Assembly (NCBI GenBank): GCA_944386015.1
Contig: CALWZK010000001.1
Coordinates: 1 to 64,000, forward strand
Length of the DNA stretch: 64,000 bases
DNA from: an uncultured Faecalibacterium sp.
GTDB lineage: Bacteria; Bacillota; Clostridia; Oscillospirales; Ruminococcaceae
Direction: 5' to 3'
Shown piece after piece: positions 6,968 through 15,695 of the stretch. A model generated the notes under the pieces. The model made no database searches. It was given only the letters and a program-made list of their open reading frames with translations, and had not been told where the DNA came from. The translations under genes were made by a program, and so were the position numbers. The stretch's first letter is position 1. Each line of letters begins with the position of its first letter.

Positions 6968-9319
6968 TCAATCCCCCTCTACAGCGCCGGTTTCCTGCTG
7001 GGCGCCGATGCTGATGGCGTTGGTCAGCAGGGCCAGGCCCAGAGATTCGGCAGCGGTCCAGGTGTCGGCGTCCACCGTGCCGGTCTGGGGCAGGCCCAGC
7101 AGGGCCTGCAGGGTGCGGGTGCCGGCGGCCACGTCTTCGGTGTATTCCTCGGTGACGCCGGGGCTGCTGACGTCATCATAATAGTAGGCGATGCGGGCCA
7201 GCAGGATGGTGTAATACAGCACCGCATCCCCGGTGGAGCCGATGACCAGGGGCGAGCCGGGGTACTCCATCCGGGTCAGAGAGACCACCGGACCCGACAG
7301 CCGCAGCCGGTTGACCTGAGCATAGAGGGTATCCCAGGTGGCCCGGCCCACCACGCCGTCGGCGGTGAGGCCGAACAGCCGCTGGAAGGCCTTGACCGCC
7401 GCCTCGGTGCCGGCGCCGAAGTTGCCGTCGATGGACACCGAGGGGATGCTGGCGTCGTAGGAGTGCATCAGGTACAGATAGTACTGCAGTTCCCGCACCG
7501 CCCGGCCGGTGGAGCCCCGGCGGAGGGTGCCGGGAAAGTCGCCGGGCCGCAGGCTGGAGGACAGCAGGTCGTTGGCGATGTCGGTGTACACCTCCCGGAG
7601 CTTGTTCCAGGTGGTGCGGCCCACCACCCCGTCATCGGTCAGGCCGAAGTACCGCTGGAAGGCGGCCACAGCCCGGCGGGTGCTGGGGCCAAAGATGCCG
7701 TCCACGCTGGGGTTGTTGAGGCCGGTGTAGACAGTGCGGGCGATCTTGAGCCAGAACTGCACCAGGCGGACATTCTGGCCGGTGTCACCCTCCCGCAGGG
7801 GAACGCCGGGGTAGGCGTTGGGGATGCCGTTGTCCACCTGGATGCTGCGGTACTGGGCATAGATGGCATTCCAGGTGGTTTCACCCACCACACCGTCAGG
7901 GTCCAGGCCGTACCGCTGCTGGAAGGCCCGGACAGCGGCGGCGGTGCCGCTGCCGTAGACCCCGTCCACCGTCACCGACGGGATGCTGGACACATACTGG
8001 CTGATGGTGTTGAGCCAGAACTGCAGCTGCTCCACAGCGCCGCCCCGGGAGCCGACCCTCAGGGTGGTGCCGCCCCAGGTGCCGTCGGACAGGACGCCCG
8101 ACAACGTCTCGCCCTCGCTGGTGAGTTCGGCCAGATCTTTCACCGACACATAGATATAGCTGATCTTGTACCAGGTCTGGCGGCCCACCACCCCGTCGGC
8201 GGTGAGGTTGAACTGCTGCTGGAACCGCTTGACGGTGGCCTCCATCTGGCTGCCGAAAATGCCGTCCACCGTCAGGGTCCCCAGGAAGGGGTAGTCCTTG
8301 GCGATCCGGTTGAGCTGCCGCTGGAGGGTAAAGACGCTGGTTCCCCGGTCGCCCCGGCGCAGGGGAGTGCCGGGATAGCTCTCGGGGATGGAGGCGATGT
8401 TGTTGGTGCGGACAATCTCGATGTTGCTGCCGTAGTAGTACTTGAGGATGCTGAGGGCATTGCGGCCCTGCTGGGCCAGGGAGACGGTGCCCCACTGCTT
8501 GAGTCCGGCGCAGGAGACGCTCTTGCCGTCGCAGTACTCGGTGTAGTAGGGGTTGACGGTGCCGGTCTTGCGGACATAGGTGTTGAAGATGTCGTCGGTG
8601 AGGTTGACCATCACGTCAAAGACCGTCCGGCCGTGGACATAGTACTGGTCGTAGCTGGTGGAGTTGGTGATGTCAAACTTGTAGCCCCGGCTGCGATACC
8701 ACTCGGTATAGATGCGGTTGAGGGCCAGAGAGATCTGGCAGTGGATGTTGGCCCGCAGGGCCTGCTCGGGCCAGGTAGGGTAGACCTCGCTGGAGGCCAC
8801 GTTGGCGATGTAGTCCCGGAAGGACACCGTCACGTTCTTGGCCGAAGAAGCGGGGGTCCCCAGATGGACGGTGATGCTCTTGGGGATCACCACCGCCGGC
8901 AGCACCCGGGGATCAGCGGCGGGGGCGGGGCCGCTGCCGCCGCCTCCTGCAAAAAGGGGATGGGGCGGGATTACCACCGGCTCATCCGGCTCCTCCACCC
9001 GGGCGTTCTCGGGGATCATCTCCAGGGGCGCCAGGGTGACCTGGCCCGAAAAGATCTGGATGCCCTCGATCTCAATGGTGCGGTAGCCGGCTTTTGTGGC
9101 CACCAGACTGCACACCGCATAGGGGCGGACGGTGGTGTTGTTTTCATCCAGGGAATAGCTGCAGGCGGGGGCCTCGATCTGGATGTCGGCAGTACTGCCG
9201 GCATCGTCTGTCACCCGGCTGTCGGTAAAATCACCGCTGGTGACGGTGATGCTGACGCCGGGCATGGGGGCGGATTCCCGGGCTGCAAAGCTCTGGATGC
9301 GCAAGATTCCTGTTGCCAT
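6968..9319 (-). CDS. SpoIID/LytB-like protein with tandem peptidoglycan-binding repeats
   Basis: 783 residues. The N-terminal ~100 residues resemble a carboxypeptidase-regulatory/CnaB-like beta-sandwich. After a Gly/Pro linker (about 120-135), residues about 145-310 resemble SpoIID/LytB (FRDYIANVASSEVYPTWPEQ, then ITNSTSYDQYYVHG). Four clear PG_binding_1 repeats of about 95 residues follow, each with LRxGSxGxxVxxLQ, VDGxFG and LTxDGVVGxxTW, and a fifth degenerate copy ends the protein. No signal peptide or anchor is visible. RBS AAAAGGAG. It shares an operon with the M15 gene. Possibly a spore-wall or envelope-remodelling protein; the export route is unknown. Confidence 0.87.
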   Translation of the reverse strand: MATGILRIQSFAARESAPMPGVSITVTSGDFTDSRVTDDAGSTADIQIEAPACSYSLDENNTTVRPYAVCSLVATKAGYRTIEIEGIQIFSGQVTLAPLEMIPENARVEEPDEPVVIPPHPLFAGGGGSGPAPAADPRVLPAVVIPKSITVHLGTPASSAKNVTVSFRDYIANVASSEVYPTWPEQALRANIHCQISLALNRIYTEWYRSRGYKFDITNSTSYDQYYVHGRTVFDVMVNLTDDIFNTYVRKTGTVNPYYTEYCDGKSVSCAGLKQWGTVSLAQQGRNALSILKYYYGSNIEIVRTNNIASIPESYPGTPLRRGDRGTSVFTLQRQLNRIAKDYPFLGTLTVDGIFGSQMEATVKRFQQQFNLTADGVVGRQTWYKISYIYVSVKDLAELTSEGETLSGVLSDGTWGGTTLRVGSRGGAVEQLQFWLNTISQYVSSIPSVTVDGVYGSGTAAAVRAFQQRYGLDPDGVVGETTWNAIYAQYRSIQVDNGIPNAYPGVPLREGDTGQNVRLVQFWLKIARTVYTGLNNPSVDGIFGPSTRRAVAAFQRYFGLTDDGVVGRTTWNKLREVYTDIANDLLSSSLRPGDFPGTLRRGSTGRAVRELQYYLYLMHSYDASIPSVSIDGNFGAGTEAAVKAFQRLFGLTADGVVGRATWDTLYAQVNRLRLSGPVVSLTRMEYPGSPLVIGSTGDAVLYYTILLARIAYYYDDVSSPGVTEEYTEDVAAGTRTLQALLGLPQTGTVDADTWTAAESLGLALLTNAISIGAQQETGAVEGD

Positions 9320-9388
9320 AGGCTGACACTCCTTTTCATAGGGTATGGGTTGCCCCAGTGTATGCCTCTGGTTTCGGGATGGTGCAGC

Positions 9389-9415
9389 AAAAAGCCCCCG
9401 CCGTCAGGCAGGGGC
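9389..9415 (-). terminator. Terminator of the aldo/keto reductase gene
   Basis: Stem GCCCCTGCC / GGCGGGGGC (minus strand) followed by TTTTT. It lies between the reductase and the downstream peptidoglycan-type operon, which probably therefore has its own promoter in 9320-9390; I could not assign one. Confidence 0.8.
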
Positions 9416-9422
9416 AAAGGGC

Positions 9423-10532
9423 TCAGTGTTCCAGCATGTCGGAGCACTGGCCCAGCAGCCGGGTCACCGGCAGATGCTGGGGGCAGGCTTCCTCACACTG
9501 TTTGCAGCCGATGCAGTCGGAGGCCCGGCTGCCCGCCGCGGTGGCCTGGGCATAGGCGGCCACGGCCTCGGCGTGCCGGCCGCTGACCAGCTGCTGGTTG
9601 GCGGCGGCGAAAATCTCGGGGATGGGGATGTTTTTGGGGCAGCCCTTGGTGCAGTAGTGGCAGGCGGTGCAGGGGATGGCCGAGGAATGGCCCAGGATCT
9701 CCTGGGCTTTCCGGATCACCTTCTGCTCCTCGCTGTCCAGGGGGCGGAAATGGGTCATGGTGGCCAGGTTGTCCTCCAGCTGGGCCAGGTTGGACATTCC
9801 CGACAGCACCGCCAGCACCCCGTCCAGGGAGGCGGCAAACCGCAAAGCCCAGGAAGCGTAGGAGACGCCGGGGGCAGCTTCATCCAGCAGCTTGCGGACG
9901 GCGGGGGGCGGGGAAGCCAGGGCCCCGCCCTTTACCGGCTCCATGATCACGATCTGTTTGCCGTGGCGGCGGGCCACTTCATAGTTGGCCCGGGCCTGGA
10001 CGCTGGGGTTTTCCCAGTCGGCGTAGTTGATCTGCAGCTGGACGAAGTCCACGTCGGGGTGTTCGGTGAGCAGCTGCTCCAGCAGTTCGGGCCCGCCGTG
10101 GAAGGAGAAGCCGTAGTGCCGGATGATGCCCCGGGCCTGCTGCTCCTTCACAAAGTCCCAGATGCCGAAGCGGTTGTAGCGGCCTGCGTTGTTCTCCATG
10201 ATGGAGTGAAGCAGGTAATAGTCAAAGTACCCGGCCCCCGAGCGGGCCAGGCTGGTTTCCAGCTGGCGCTTGGCGGCCGCATCGCTGCGGGCCAGGCCGG
10301 CGTGAAGTTTGGTGGCCAGGGTGAAGCTGTCCCGGGGGTGGCGCTCCACCAGGGCTTTGCGGGCGGCCTCCTCCGAGCCGAAATAAATCCGGGCGGTATC
10401 AAAATAGGTGAAGCCGGCTGCCAGAAACCGGTCTGCCATGGCGCTGGTCTGGGCGATGTCGATGCCCAGGCCCTTCCGGGGCAGGCGCATCAGGCCAAAG
10501 CCCAGGGGCCCTCTGGCCGGGGATGTAGACAT
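9423..10532 (-). CDS. Aldo/keto reductase with C-terminal 4Fe-4S ferredoxin domain
   Basis: 369 residues. The N-terminal ~280 residues are an aldo/keto reductase TIM barrel (GFGLMRLP, FDTARIYFGSEE, TKLHAG). The C-terminal ~90 residues carry two cysteine clusters, CTACHYCTKGCP and CIGCKQCEEACP, of the ferredoxin type. This two-domain architecture is common in anaerobic Clostridia; the electron partner and substrate are unknown. Cytoplasmic. The RBS AAAGGAGG fits the ATG. Monocistronic, divergent from the epimerase gene. Confidence 0.9.
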   Translation of the reverse strand: MSTSPARGPLGFGLMRLPRKGLGIDIAQTSAMADRFLAAGFTYFDTARIYFGSEEAARKALVERHPRDSFTLATKLHAGLARSDAAAKRQLETSLARSGAGYFDYYLLHSIMENNAGRYNRFGIWDFVKEQQARGIIRHYGFSFHGGPELLEQLLTEHPDVDFVQLQINYADWENPSVQARANYEVARRHGKQIVIMEPVKGGALASPPPAVRKLLDEAAPGVSYASWALRFAASLDGVLAVLSGMSNLAQLEDNLATMTHFRPLDSEEQKVIRKAQEILGHSSAIPCTACHYCTKGCPKNIPIPEIFAAANQQLVSGRHAEAVAAYAQATAAGSRASDCIGCKQCEEACPQHLPVTRLLGQCSDMLEH

Positions 10533-10664
10533 GGTGTGTTCCTCCTTTGGGTGAGGCCGGGCCGGGGCCCGGCGGAATGGCTGCCCCCATTATACACCCG
10601 GCCCGCACTGCTCTTCAACCGGGAAGGGGGGTAAAGGGCGGAATCTGCCCCGGCGGATGGGTCT

Positions 10665-10692
10665 TTGCTTTTGAGGCGGTCTGGTGTATACT
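10665..10692 (+). promoter_or_regulatory. Promoter for the epimerase-like operon
   Basis: TTGCTT, 16-bp spacer, TATACT, about 54 bp before the ATG at 10746. It lies in the 213-bp divergent intergenic region. Confidence 0.5.
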
Positions 10693-10745
10693 TAGCATAG
10701 CATCCAAAAGCATGATTCCTCAAAACCATAAAGGAGGTTTATCCC

Positions 10746-11633
10746 ATGCAGGCAACCATCCGCAATGAATACCTGACCCTGACGGTGGATACCCACGGCG
10801 CCGAGGCGGTCAGCGTCCAGAACGCCGACGGCCAGGAGATGCTGTGGCAGGCCGACAAATCGGTGTGGGGCCGCCACGCCCCCATCCTGTTCCCCTGGAC
10901 CGGCAAGCTGGCCGGGGGCATCCTGACCCACAGCAGCAAGAGCTACAAGGGCGGCCAGCACGGCTTTGCCCGTGACCTGGAGCACACCCTGGTCAAGGCC
11001 GGGGAGGACGAGATCCAGCTGGAGCTGCGGTCGGACGATGAGATCAAGACCACCCGGTTCCCCTATGACTTTGTGTTGACCAGCACCTTCCGGCTGGAGG
11101 GCAAGACGGTCTGCCACACCCTGACGGTGAAAAACCCGGAGGACGCCAAAGAGCCTCTGCCCTTCGGCATCGGCTACCACCCCGCCTTTGTGGTGCCCTT
11201 TGACGACGCCCACACCACCGAGGACTATGAGTTCCGGTTCGACCGCCCCGAGAGCCCGGTGATCCTGGACGCCCGGCCCAACGGCCTGCTGTCGGGCAAG
11301 TGCTATTACCAGTGGAAGAATGCTTCCAGCATCCAGCTCACCGACCACCTGTTTGACAACGACAGCTTCTGCATGGCCGGCCTGCGCAGCGAGACCCTGG
11401 GCATCTACGAGAAAGACACCGGCCGCAACGTCACCTGCCGGATTGCCGGATATCCCTACACCCTGATCTGGAGCGCCAGGACCGAGAAGATTCGTTTCGT
11501 CTGCATCGAGCCCTGGCACAGCCTGCCCGCCGCCGAGGCGGACGGCCCCTCCTGGTCCAAGCGGGCGGCAGCTGCCATCCTGGCCCCGGGCCAGAGCTGG
11601 GAGACCACCCTCCGCACCACCTTCAACCGTTGA
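10746..11633 (+). CDS. Aldose 1-epimerase family protein
   Basis: 295-residue galactose-mutarotase-like beta-sandwich protein of the LacX/YeaD type. Interconverts sugar anomers; substrate unknown. Family signatures include FPWTGKLAGG, QHGFARD, FGIGYHPAF with the catalytic His, and a late acidic residue in IEPWHSLP. Strong RBS AAAGGAGG. The stop codon overlaps the TTG start of the next gene, so the two are coupled although functionally unlike. Confidence 0.88.
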   Translation: MQATIRNEYLTLTVDTHGAEAVSVQNADGQEMLWQADKSVWGRHAPILFPWTGKLAGGILTHSSKSYKGGQHGFARDLEHTLVKAGEDEIQLELRSDDEIKTTRFPYDFVLTSTFRLEGKTVCHTLTVKNPEDAKEPLPFGIGYHPAFVVPFDDAHTTEDYEFRFDRPESPVILDARPNGLLSGKCYYQWKNASSIQLTDHLFDNDSFCMAGLRSETLGIYEKDTGRNVTCRIAGYPYTLIWSARTEKIRFVCIEPWHSLPAAEADGPSWSKRAAAAILAPGQSWETTLRTTFNR

Positions 11634-12733
11634 GCCTGAAGGCCTTTCTGGGCGCCCATCGGGCTGCCCTCTGGGCCCTGGGGGGCGGGGCGGCCGCCCT
11701 GGTGCTGTTCTGGGCGGCCCGGTCCAGCCGGCCGGCCATGAACTTCTGGGTGGACCGGGTGTCCATGCCGGTCAAGCGGGGCCTGGGGGCGGTGACCAAT
11801 CCGCTGCCCTTCAGCGTCTGCGAGGCAGGGGCCACCCTGCTGATCCTGGGGGCCCTGGTGTTCCTGGTGCGGGCGGTGTGGCAGGCCTTCCATGGCTGTC
11901 CCGCCGCCCTGGGGGCCTGGGCCCTCCACCTGGCGGTGTGGCTGGTGTGGATCTATGTGGGGGTGTGCGCCCTCTGGGGCACCCAGTACTACGCCGACAG
12001 TTTCGCGGAAAAGGCCGGCATGACAGGCGCCGGGGTCAGCGTGGAACAGCTGGCCGCCGTCACCCGGTACTTTGGGCAGCAGGCGGCGGCCTGCGCCGAC
12101 ACGGTCCCCCGGGATGAGCAGGGCCGCTTCGGGGTGACCCGGGAAGAAATTGTTGCCGAAGCGGCGGGCCTCTATGACGGCATCACCGGCCGCTGGCCCT
12201 TCCTGACAGGCCCCGAGCGGCGGGTCAAGCCGGCTTTCTACTCCAAGCTGATGAGCGCCTGGGGCTTCACCGGGTACCTGTGCCCCCTGACGGGGGAGAG
12301 CACCCTCAATGTGGACTGCCCCGAGGTCTTTCTCCCGGTGACCATCGCCCACGAGTTTGCCCATCAGCGGGGGGTGGCGGCCGAGCAGGAGGCCAATTTT
12401 GTGGGCATCATGGCCTCCATTGCCAGCGGCCGGGAGGCCTATGTCTATTCCGGCTGGCTGGATGGCTATCTGCACCTGTCCAATGCCCTGTGGCAGGTGG
12501 ACCCTGAGGCCGCTGCCGCCAGCATGGCCTCCATGCCGGCAGGGGTGCGGGCCGACTTTGCCTGGAACAATGCCTACTGGGCCGGCTGGGAAGGGCCGGT
12601 CCAGACGGTGGGGGAGTCGGTGTACAACGCCTTCCTGGAGAGCTACGGCCAGGAGCTGGGCATCCAGAGCTACGGCGCCTGCGTGGACCTGCTGGTGGAA
12701 GAGTTTTTGCCCCTGGCGGGCCAGACAAGCTGA
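11630..12733 (+). CDS. DUF3810-type membrane zinc-metallopeptidase-like protein
   Basis: 367 residues. Three hydrophobic helices lie in the first ~125 residues (about 13-31, 66-84 and 98-120), followed by a soluble domain with HEFAHQRG near residue 241, an HExxH-type zinc motif, and a conserved downstream EQEANFVG with a likely third ligand. This arrangement matches DUF3810 proteins, whose substrate is not established. The TTG start overlaps the preceding TGA; a later ATG would remove the first membrane helix, so TTG is preferred. Confidence 0.8.
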   Translation: MSLKAFLGAHRAALWALGGGAAALVLFWAARSSRPAMNFWVDRVSMPVKRGLGAVTNPLPFSVCEAGATLLILGALVFLVRAVWQAFHGCPAALGAWALHLAVWLVWIYVGVCALWGTQYYADSFAEKAGMTGAGVSVEQLAAVTRYFGQQAAACADTVPRDEQGRFGVTREEIVAEAAGLYDGITGRWPFLTGPERRVKPAFYSKLMSAWGFTGYLCPLTGESTLNVDCPEVFLPVTIAHEFAHQRGVAAEQEANFVGIMASIASGREAYVYSGWLDGYLHLSNALWQVDPEAAAASMASMPAGVRADFAWNNAYWAGWEGPVQTVGESVYNAFLESYGQELGIQSYGACVDLLVEEFLPLAGQTS

Positions 12734-12740
12734 AAACAAA

Positions 12741-12777
12741 AAGTGCCGGACCTTTTGGGTCCGGCGCTTTTGTTTTT
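12741..12777. terminator. Bidirectional terminator
   Basis: Stem AAGTGCCGGACC / GGTCCGGCGCTT with a 5-nt loop, T tract on the plus side and an A tract upstream. It serves convergent DUF3810 (+) and proS (-). Confidence 0.88.
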
Positions 12778-12793
12778 GGTTCAGATCATCCGA

Positions 12794-14233
12794 TCAGTAG
12801 GCGATGCCCCAGTAGACCATGGTCTTGGCGGGCTTGCCGCAGCAGGGGCATACGTCGCTCAGGTGCTCCTGCTCGAAGGGCATGCAGCGGCTGGAGAGGC
12901 CGGCTTCTTCCTTCATCTTGAGCTCGCAGGCCAGATCGCCGCACCACATGGTCTTGATGTAGCCGGTGTTCTCGGCGGCCAGCTTCTTGACCTCGTCCAT
13001 GGTGGTGGCAGCCCAGGTCCGCTTCTCGCGGTTTTCCAGGGCGCGCTGGTACAGGTCGCGGGTCAGGGACTCCAGCAGGGCGGGGATGGCGGTCTCCAGC
13101 TCGTCCAGGCTGACAAAGACCTTCTCGCGGGTGTCGCGGCGGACCAGGACGCACTGGTTCTTCTCCAGGTCCTTGGGGCCCAGCTCCAGGCGCAGGGGCA
13201 CGCCCTTCATCTCCCACTGGCTGAACTTCCAGCCGGGGGCGTTGTCGCTGTCGTCCAGCTTGACCCGGGCATACTTGGAAATAGAGGCGGCCACCTCGGC
13301 AGCCTTTTCGGCCACGCCGGGTTTGTGGGGTGCGATGGGCACCACCACCACCTGCCAGGGTGCAATGGCGGGAGGCAGGATCAGGCCGTCGTCGTCGCCG
13401 TGGGTCATGATGATGGCGCCCACCAGACGGGTGGACACGCCCCAGCTGGTCTGGAACGGATAGTGCAGCTGGTTGTCACGGCCGGTGAAGGTGACGTCGT
13501 AGGCACGGCTGAACTTGTCGCCGAAGTAGTGGCTGGTGCCGCTCTGCAGGGCCTTGCCGTCCTTCATCATGGCTTCGATGGTGTAGGTGGCCTCGGCGCC
13601 GGCAAACTTCTCCTTGTCGGTCTTGCGGCCCTTCACCACGGGGATGGCCAGGTCGTCCTCGCAGAAGCTGGCGTAGCAGTTCAGCTGGGCCATGGTCTCT
13701 GCCTGGGCTTCCTCGGCGGTCTCATGGATGGTGTGGCCCTCCTGCCACCAGAACTCACGGCTGCGCAGGAAAGGACGGGTGGTCTTTTCCCACCGGACCA
13801 CGCTGCACCACTGGTTGTACTTCATGGGCAGCTCACGGTAGCTGTGCAGGACCCGGGACCAGTGGTCGCAGAACATGGTCTCGCTGGTGGGCCGGACGGC
13901 CAGCCGCTCTTCCAGTTCGTCGCTGCCGCCCATGGTGACCCATGCCACCTCGGGGGCAAAGCCGTTGACCAGGTCGCCTTCCTTCTTCAGCAGGCTCTCG
14001 GGGATCAGCACCGGCATGGCCACGTTTTCGTGGCCGGTGGCCTTGAACCGGGCGTCCAGGTTCTTCTGGATGTTCTCCCAGATGGCCTGGCCGTAGGGCC
14101 GCAGGATGATGAAGCCCTTGACGCTGGAATACTCCACCAGCTCTGCCTTGAGGCAGATGTCGGTGTACCACTGGGCGAAGTTGTCCTCCTGGCTGGTGAT
14201 TGCCTGTACGAGCTTTTTGGTCTCTTTTGCCAT
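12794..14233 (-). CDS. proS: Prolyl-tRNA synthetase, archaeal/eukaryote-like type
   Basis: Charges tRNA-Pro with proline. 479 residues, the short ProS class lacking the bacterial editing insertion. Class II motifs: motif 2 around [14 protein letters not shown] with RPTSE before it, motif 3 in the [16 protein letters not shown] region, then an anticodon-binding domain and the ProS-type zinc-binding C-terminus (CPCCGKPA, ending YWGIAY). RBS AGGAGGAGG. Downstream of the acyl carrier protein gene, with a terminator and a leader hairpin between them. Confidence 0.96.
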   Translation of the reverse strand: MAKETKKLVQAITSQEDNFAQWYTDICLKAELVEYSSVKGFIILRPYGQAIWENIQKNLDARFKATGHENVAMPVLIPESLLKKEGDLVNGFAPEVAWVTMGGSDELEERLAVRPTSETMFCDHWSRVLHSYRELPMKYNQWCSVVRWEKTTRPFLRSREFWWQEGHTIHETAEEAQAETMAQLNCYASFCEDDLAIPVVKGRKTDKEKFAGAEATYTIEAMMKDGKALQSGTSHYFGDKFSRAYDVTFTGRDNQLHYPFQTSWGVSTRLVGAIIMTHGDDDGLILPPAIAPWQVVVVPIAPHKPGVAEKAAEVAASISKYARVKLDDSDNAPGWKFSQWEMKGVPLRLELGPKDLEKNQCVLVRRDTREKVFVSLDELETAIPALLESLTRDLYQRALENREKRTWAATTMDEVKKLAAENTGYIKTMWCGDLACELKMKEEAGLSSRCMPFEQEHLSDVCPCCGKPAKTMVYWGIAY

Positions 14234-14256
14234 TGTTGTTTATCCTCCTCCTGGGC

Positions 14257-14285
14257 CGTGCGCCAAACGCCAGGCGTTCCGCACG
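14257..14285 (-). other. Leader hairpin before proS
   Basis: Nested inverted repeats CGTGCG..CGCACG enclosing AACGCC..GGCGTT, immediately upstream of the proS ribosome-binding site. No T-box anticodon/antiterminator core (no TGGNACCGCG) is visible. Confidence 0.5.
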
Positions 14286-14298
14286 AGCCCGTCCATAT

Positions 14299-14346
14299 AA
14301 AAAGTTCCCGCCCGGCGGGGCGTCACACATCCCCCAAAGCGGGAAC
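14299..14346 (-). terminator. Terminator after the acyl carrier protein gene
   Basis: Perfect 8-bp stem GTTCCCGC / GCGGGAAC with a GC-rich inner hairpin, followed by TTTTT on the minus strand. It lies between acpP and proS, so it either ends the acpP transcript or attenuates proS. Confidence 0.8.
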
Positions 14347-14359
14347 CAAACAGCCTTGA

Positions 14360-14596
14360 TTATGCCAGCCGGCTGTCCACGTAGCGGACCACGTCCCCGA
14401 CGGTGTGCAGGTTCTCGATGGCGTCGTCGGGCACCTCGATGCCAAACTCATCCTCCAGGGTCATGACCATATCCACGATGTCCAGGCTGTCGGCCTCGAA
14501 ATCGTTCAGCAGGTCGCTGTCCATGGTAATCTTCTCGGGGTCGACACCCAGCTGCTCAGCCAGGAAGCCGCGGATCTTCTCAAATGTGCTCTCCAT
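14360..14596 (-). CDS. acpP: Acyl carrier protein
   Basis: Carries acyl chains as thioesters on 4'-phosphopantetheine in fatty-acid synthesis. 78 residues starting MESTFEKIRG. The phosphopantetheine attachment site is Ser37 in FEADSLDIVDMVM, with the family's acidic helix II. The ATG at 14596 is preferred over a longer reading frame that would add an Arg/Lys-rich, non-homologous extension; GGAG lies about 14 nt upstream. No other fatty-acid genes are adjacent. A strong promoter lies at 14672-14700. Confidence 0.95.
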   Translation of the reverse strand: MESTFEKIRGFLAEQLGVDPEKITMDSDLLNDFEADSLDIVDMVMTLEDEFGIEVPDDAIENLHTVGDVVRYVDSRLA

Positions 14597-14671
14597 AATG
14601 CTTCTGTTTCTCCTTTGGTTGGTCTGTCGTTTTGGGCGTCTTTTCGCCGATGCACAAAAGTTCCTCTTTAC

Positions 14672-14700
14672 TTTATAGCGTAAGGCCTCCCGGTTGTCAA
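14672..14700 (-). promoter_or_regulatory. Promoter for acpP
   Basis: Minus strand TTGACA, 17-bp spacer, TATAAA. Near-consensus SigA promoter, about 76 bp before the acpP ATG and divergent from the dapF promoter. Confidence 0.85.
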
Positions 14701-14760
14701 GCCCTGATTTAAGATTCGCCCCCGGGCCGGGATGAAAATGGGGAAAACGCGTCTTGGTGC

Positions 14761-14789
14761 TTGTCATCGGGGCCCTGGTTCATTATAAT
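14761..14789 (+). promoter_or_regulatory. Promoter for dapF-dapL
   Basis: TTGTCA, 17-bp spacer, TATAAT, 33 bp before the dapF ATG. Confidence 0.85.
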
Positions 14790-14822
14790 GATAAAAGGCA
14801 CGAACCCAATGGGAGGGATATT

Positions 14823-15671
14823 ATGAAGCTGGCTTTTACCAAGATGCAGGGCTGCGCCAACGACTATATTTATCTGGACTGCCGCAGCACAGGTCTGCCT
14901 GACAACATTGAAGAGCTTTCCCGAAAGCTGTCGGCCCGCCGTTTTTCCATCGGCGGGGACGGCATCATCTGCATCTGTGCGCCCCAGTCTCCCGACGCTG
15001 ACGCCACCATGCGGATCTTCAACGCCGACGGCAGCGAGGGGATGATGTGCGGCAACGGCATTCGCTGCGTGGCCGAATGGCTGTACACCCACGAGCCGGC
15101 CTGCGCCGGCAAAGACCAGCTGCGGATCGACACCCGCAGCGGCCAGAAGCTGATCCGCCATCAGGGCGAAGGCTTGTGGCAGGTGGAGATGGGCCGCTAC
15201 AGCGCCATGGCTGCCGACCTGCCTGCAGTGAACATGGGGGAGGGGCCGCTGGTCCGCTGCACCCTGGACGCCGCCGGCCAAAGCTGGCAGGTCACCTGCA
15301 TCAGCGTGGGCAACCCCCACTGCGTGACGGTGGTGGAGGATGTGGACGCTTTGAACCTGGAGGCCATCGGCCCGTCCTTTGAAAAGCACCCCAACTTCCC
15401 CCAGCAGGTCAACACCGAGTTCATCCAGAAGCTGGATGACCACCACCTGAAGATGCGGGTGTGGGAGCGGGGCAGCGGGGAAACCTGGGCCTGCGGCACC
15501 GGCGCCTGCGCCTCGGTGGCCGCGCTGACCGAGCTGGGCATGGTCCCGGCGGGGGAGGATATCCACGTCCTGCTGCGGGGCGGCGAACTGATCATCCGGG
15601 TGCTGGAAGGCCGGCAGCTGCGGATGACCGGCCCGGCTGTCACCGTCTGCGAGGGCACAACCGAAGTATAA
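14823..15671 (+). CDS. dapF: Diaminopimelate epimerase
   Basis: Converts LL- to meso-diaminopimelate for lysine and peptidoglycan. 282 residues. The two catalytic cysteines are Cys76 in MMCGNGIRC and Cys224 in WACGTGACA; SVGNPHCV and WERGSGE complete the signature. The ATG at 14823 has GGGAGGGA upstream. First gene of the dapF-dapL operon (24-bp gap), so two consecutive steps of the LL-DAP pathway are together. Confidence 0.97.
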   Translation: MKLAFTKMQGCANDYIYLDCRSTGLPDNIEELSRKLSARRFSIGGDGIICICAPQSPDADATMRIFNADGSEGMMCGNGIRCVAEWLYTHEPACAGKDQLRIDTRSGQKLIRHQGEGLWQVEMGRYSAMAADLPAVNMGEGPLVRCTLDAAGQSWQVTCISVGNPHCVTVVEDVDALNLEAIGPSFEKHPNFPQQVNTEFIQKLDDHHLKMRVWERGSGETWACGTGACASVAALTELGMVPAGEDIHVLLRGGELIIRVLEGRQLRMTGPAVTVCEGTTEV

Positions 15672-15695
15672 TCATAGAGAGGGAGAAAACCAACC

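Noticed and set aside
9320..9390. Sporulation (SigF/SigG-like) promoter before the SpoIID-like operon
   Set aside because: GCATA and CATACCCTA occur, but the spacing is too short and the -10 match is poor.
14234..14346. T-box riboswitch for proS
   Set aside because: There are hairpins and a terminator, but the T-box antiterminator core and specifier loop could not be found.
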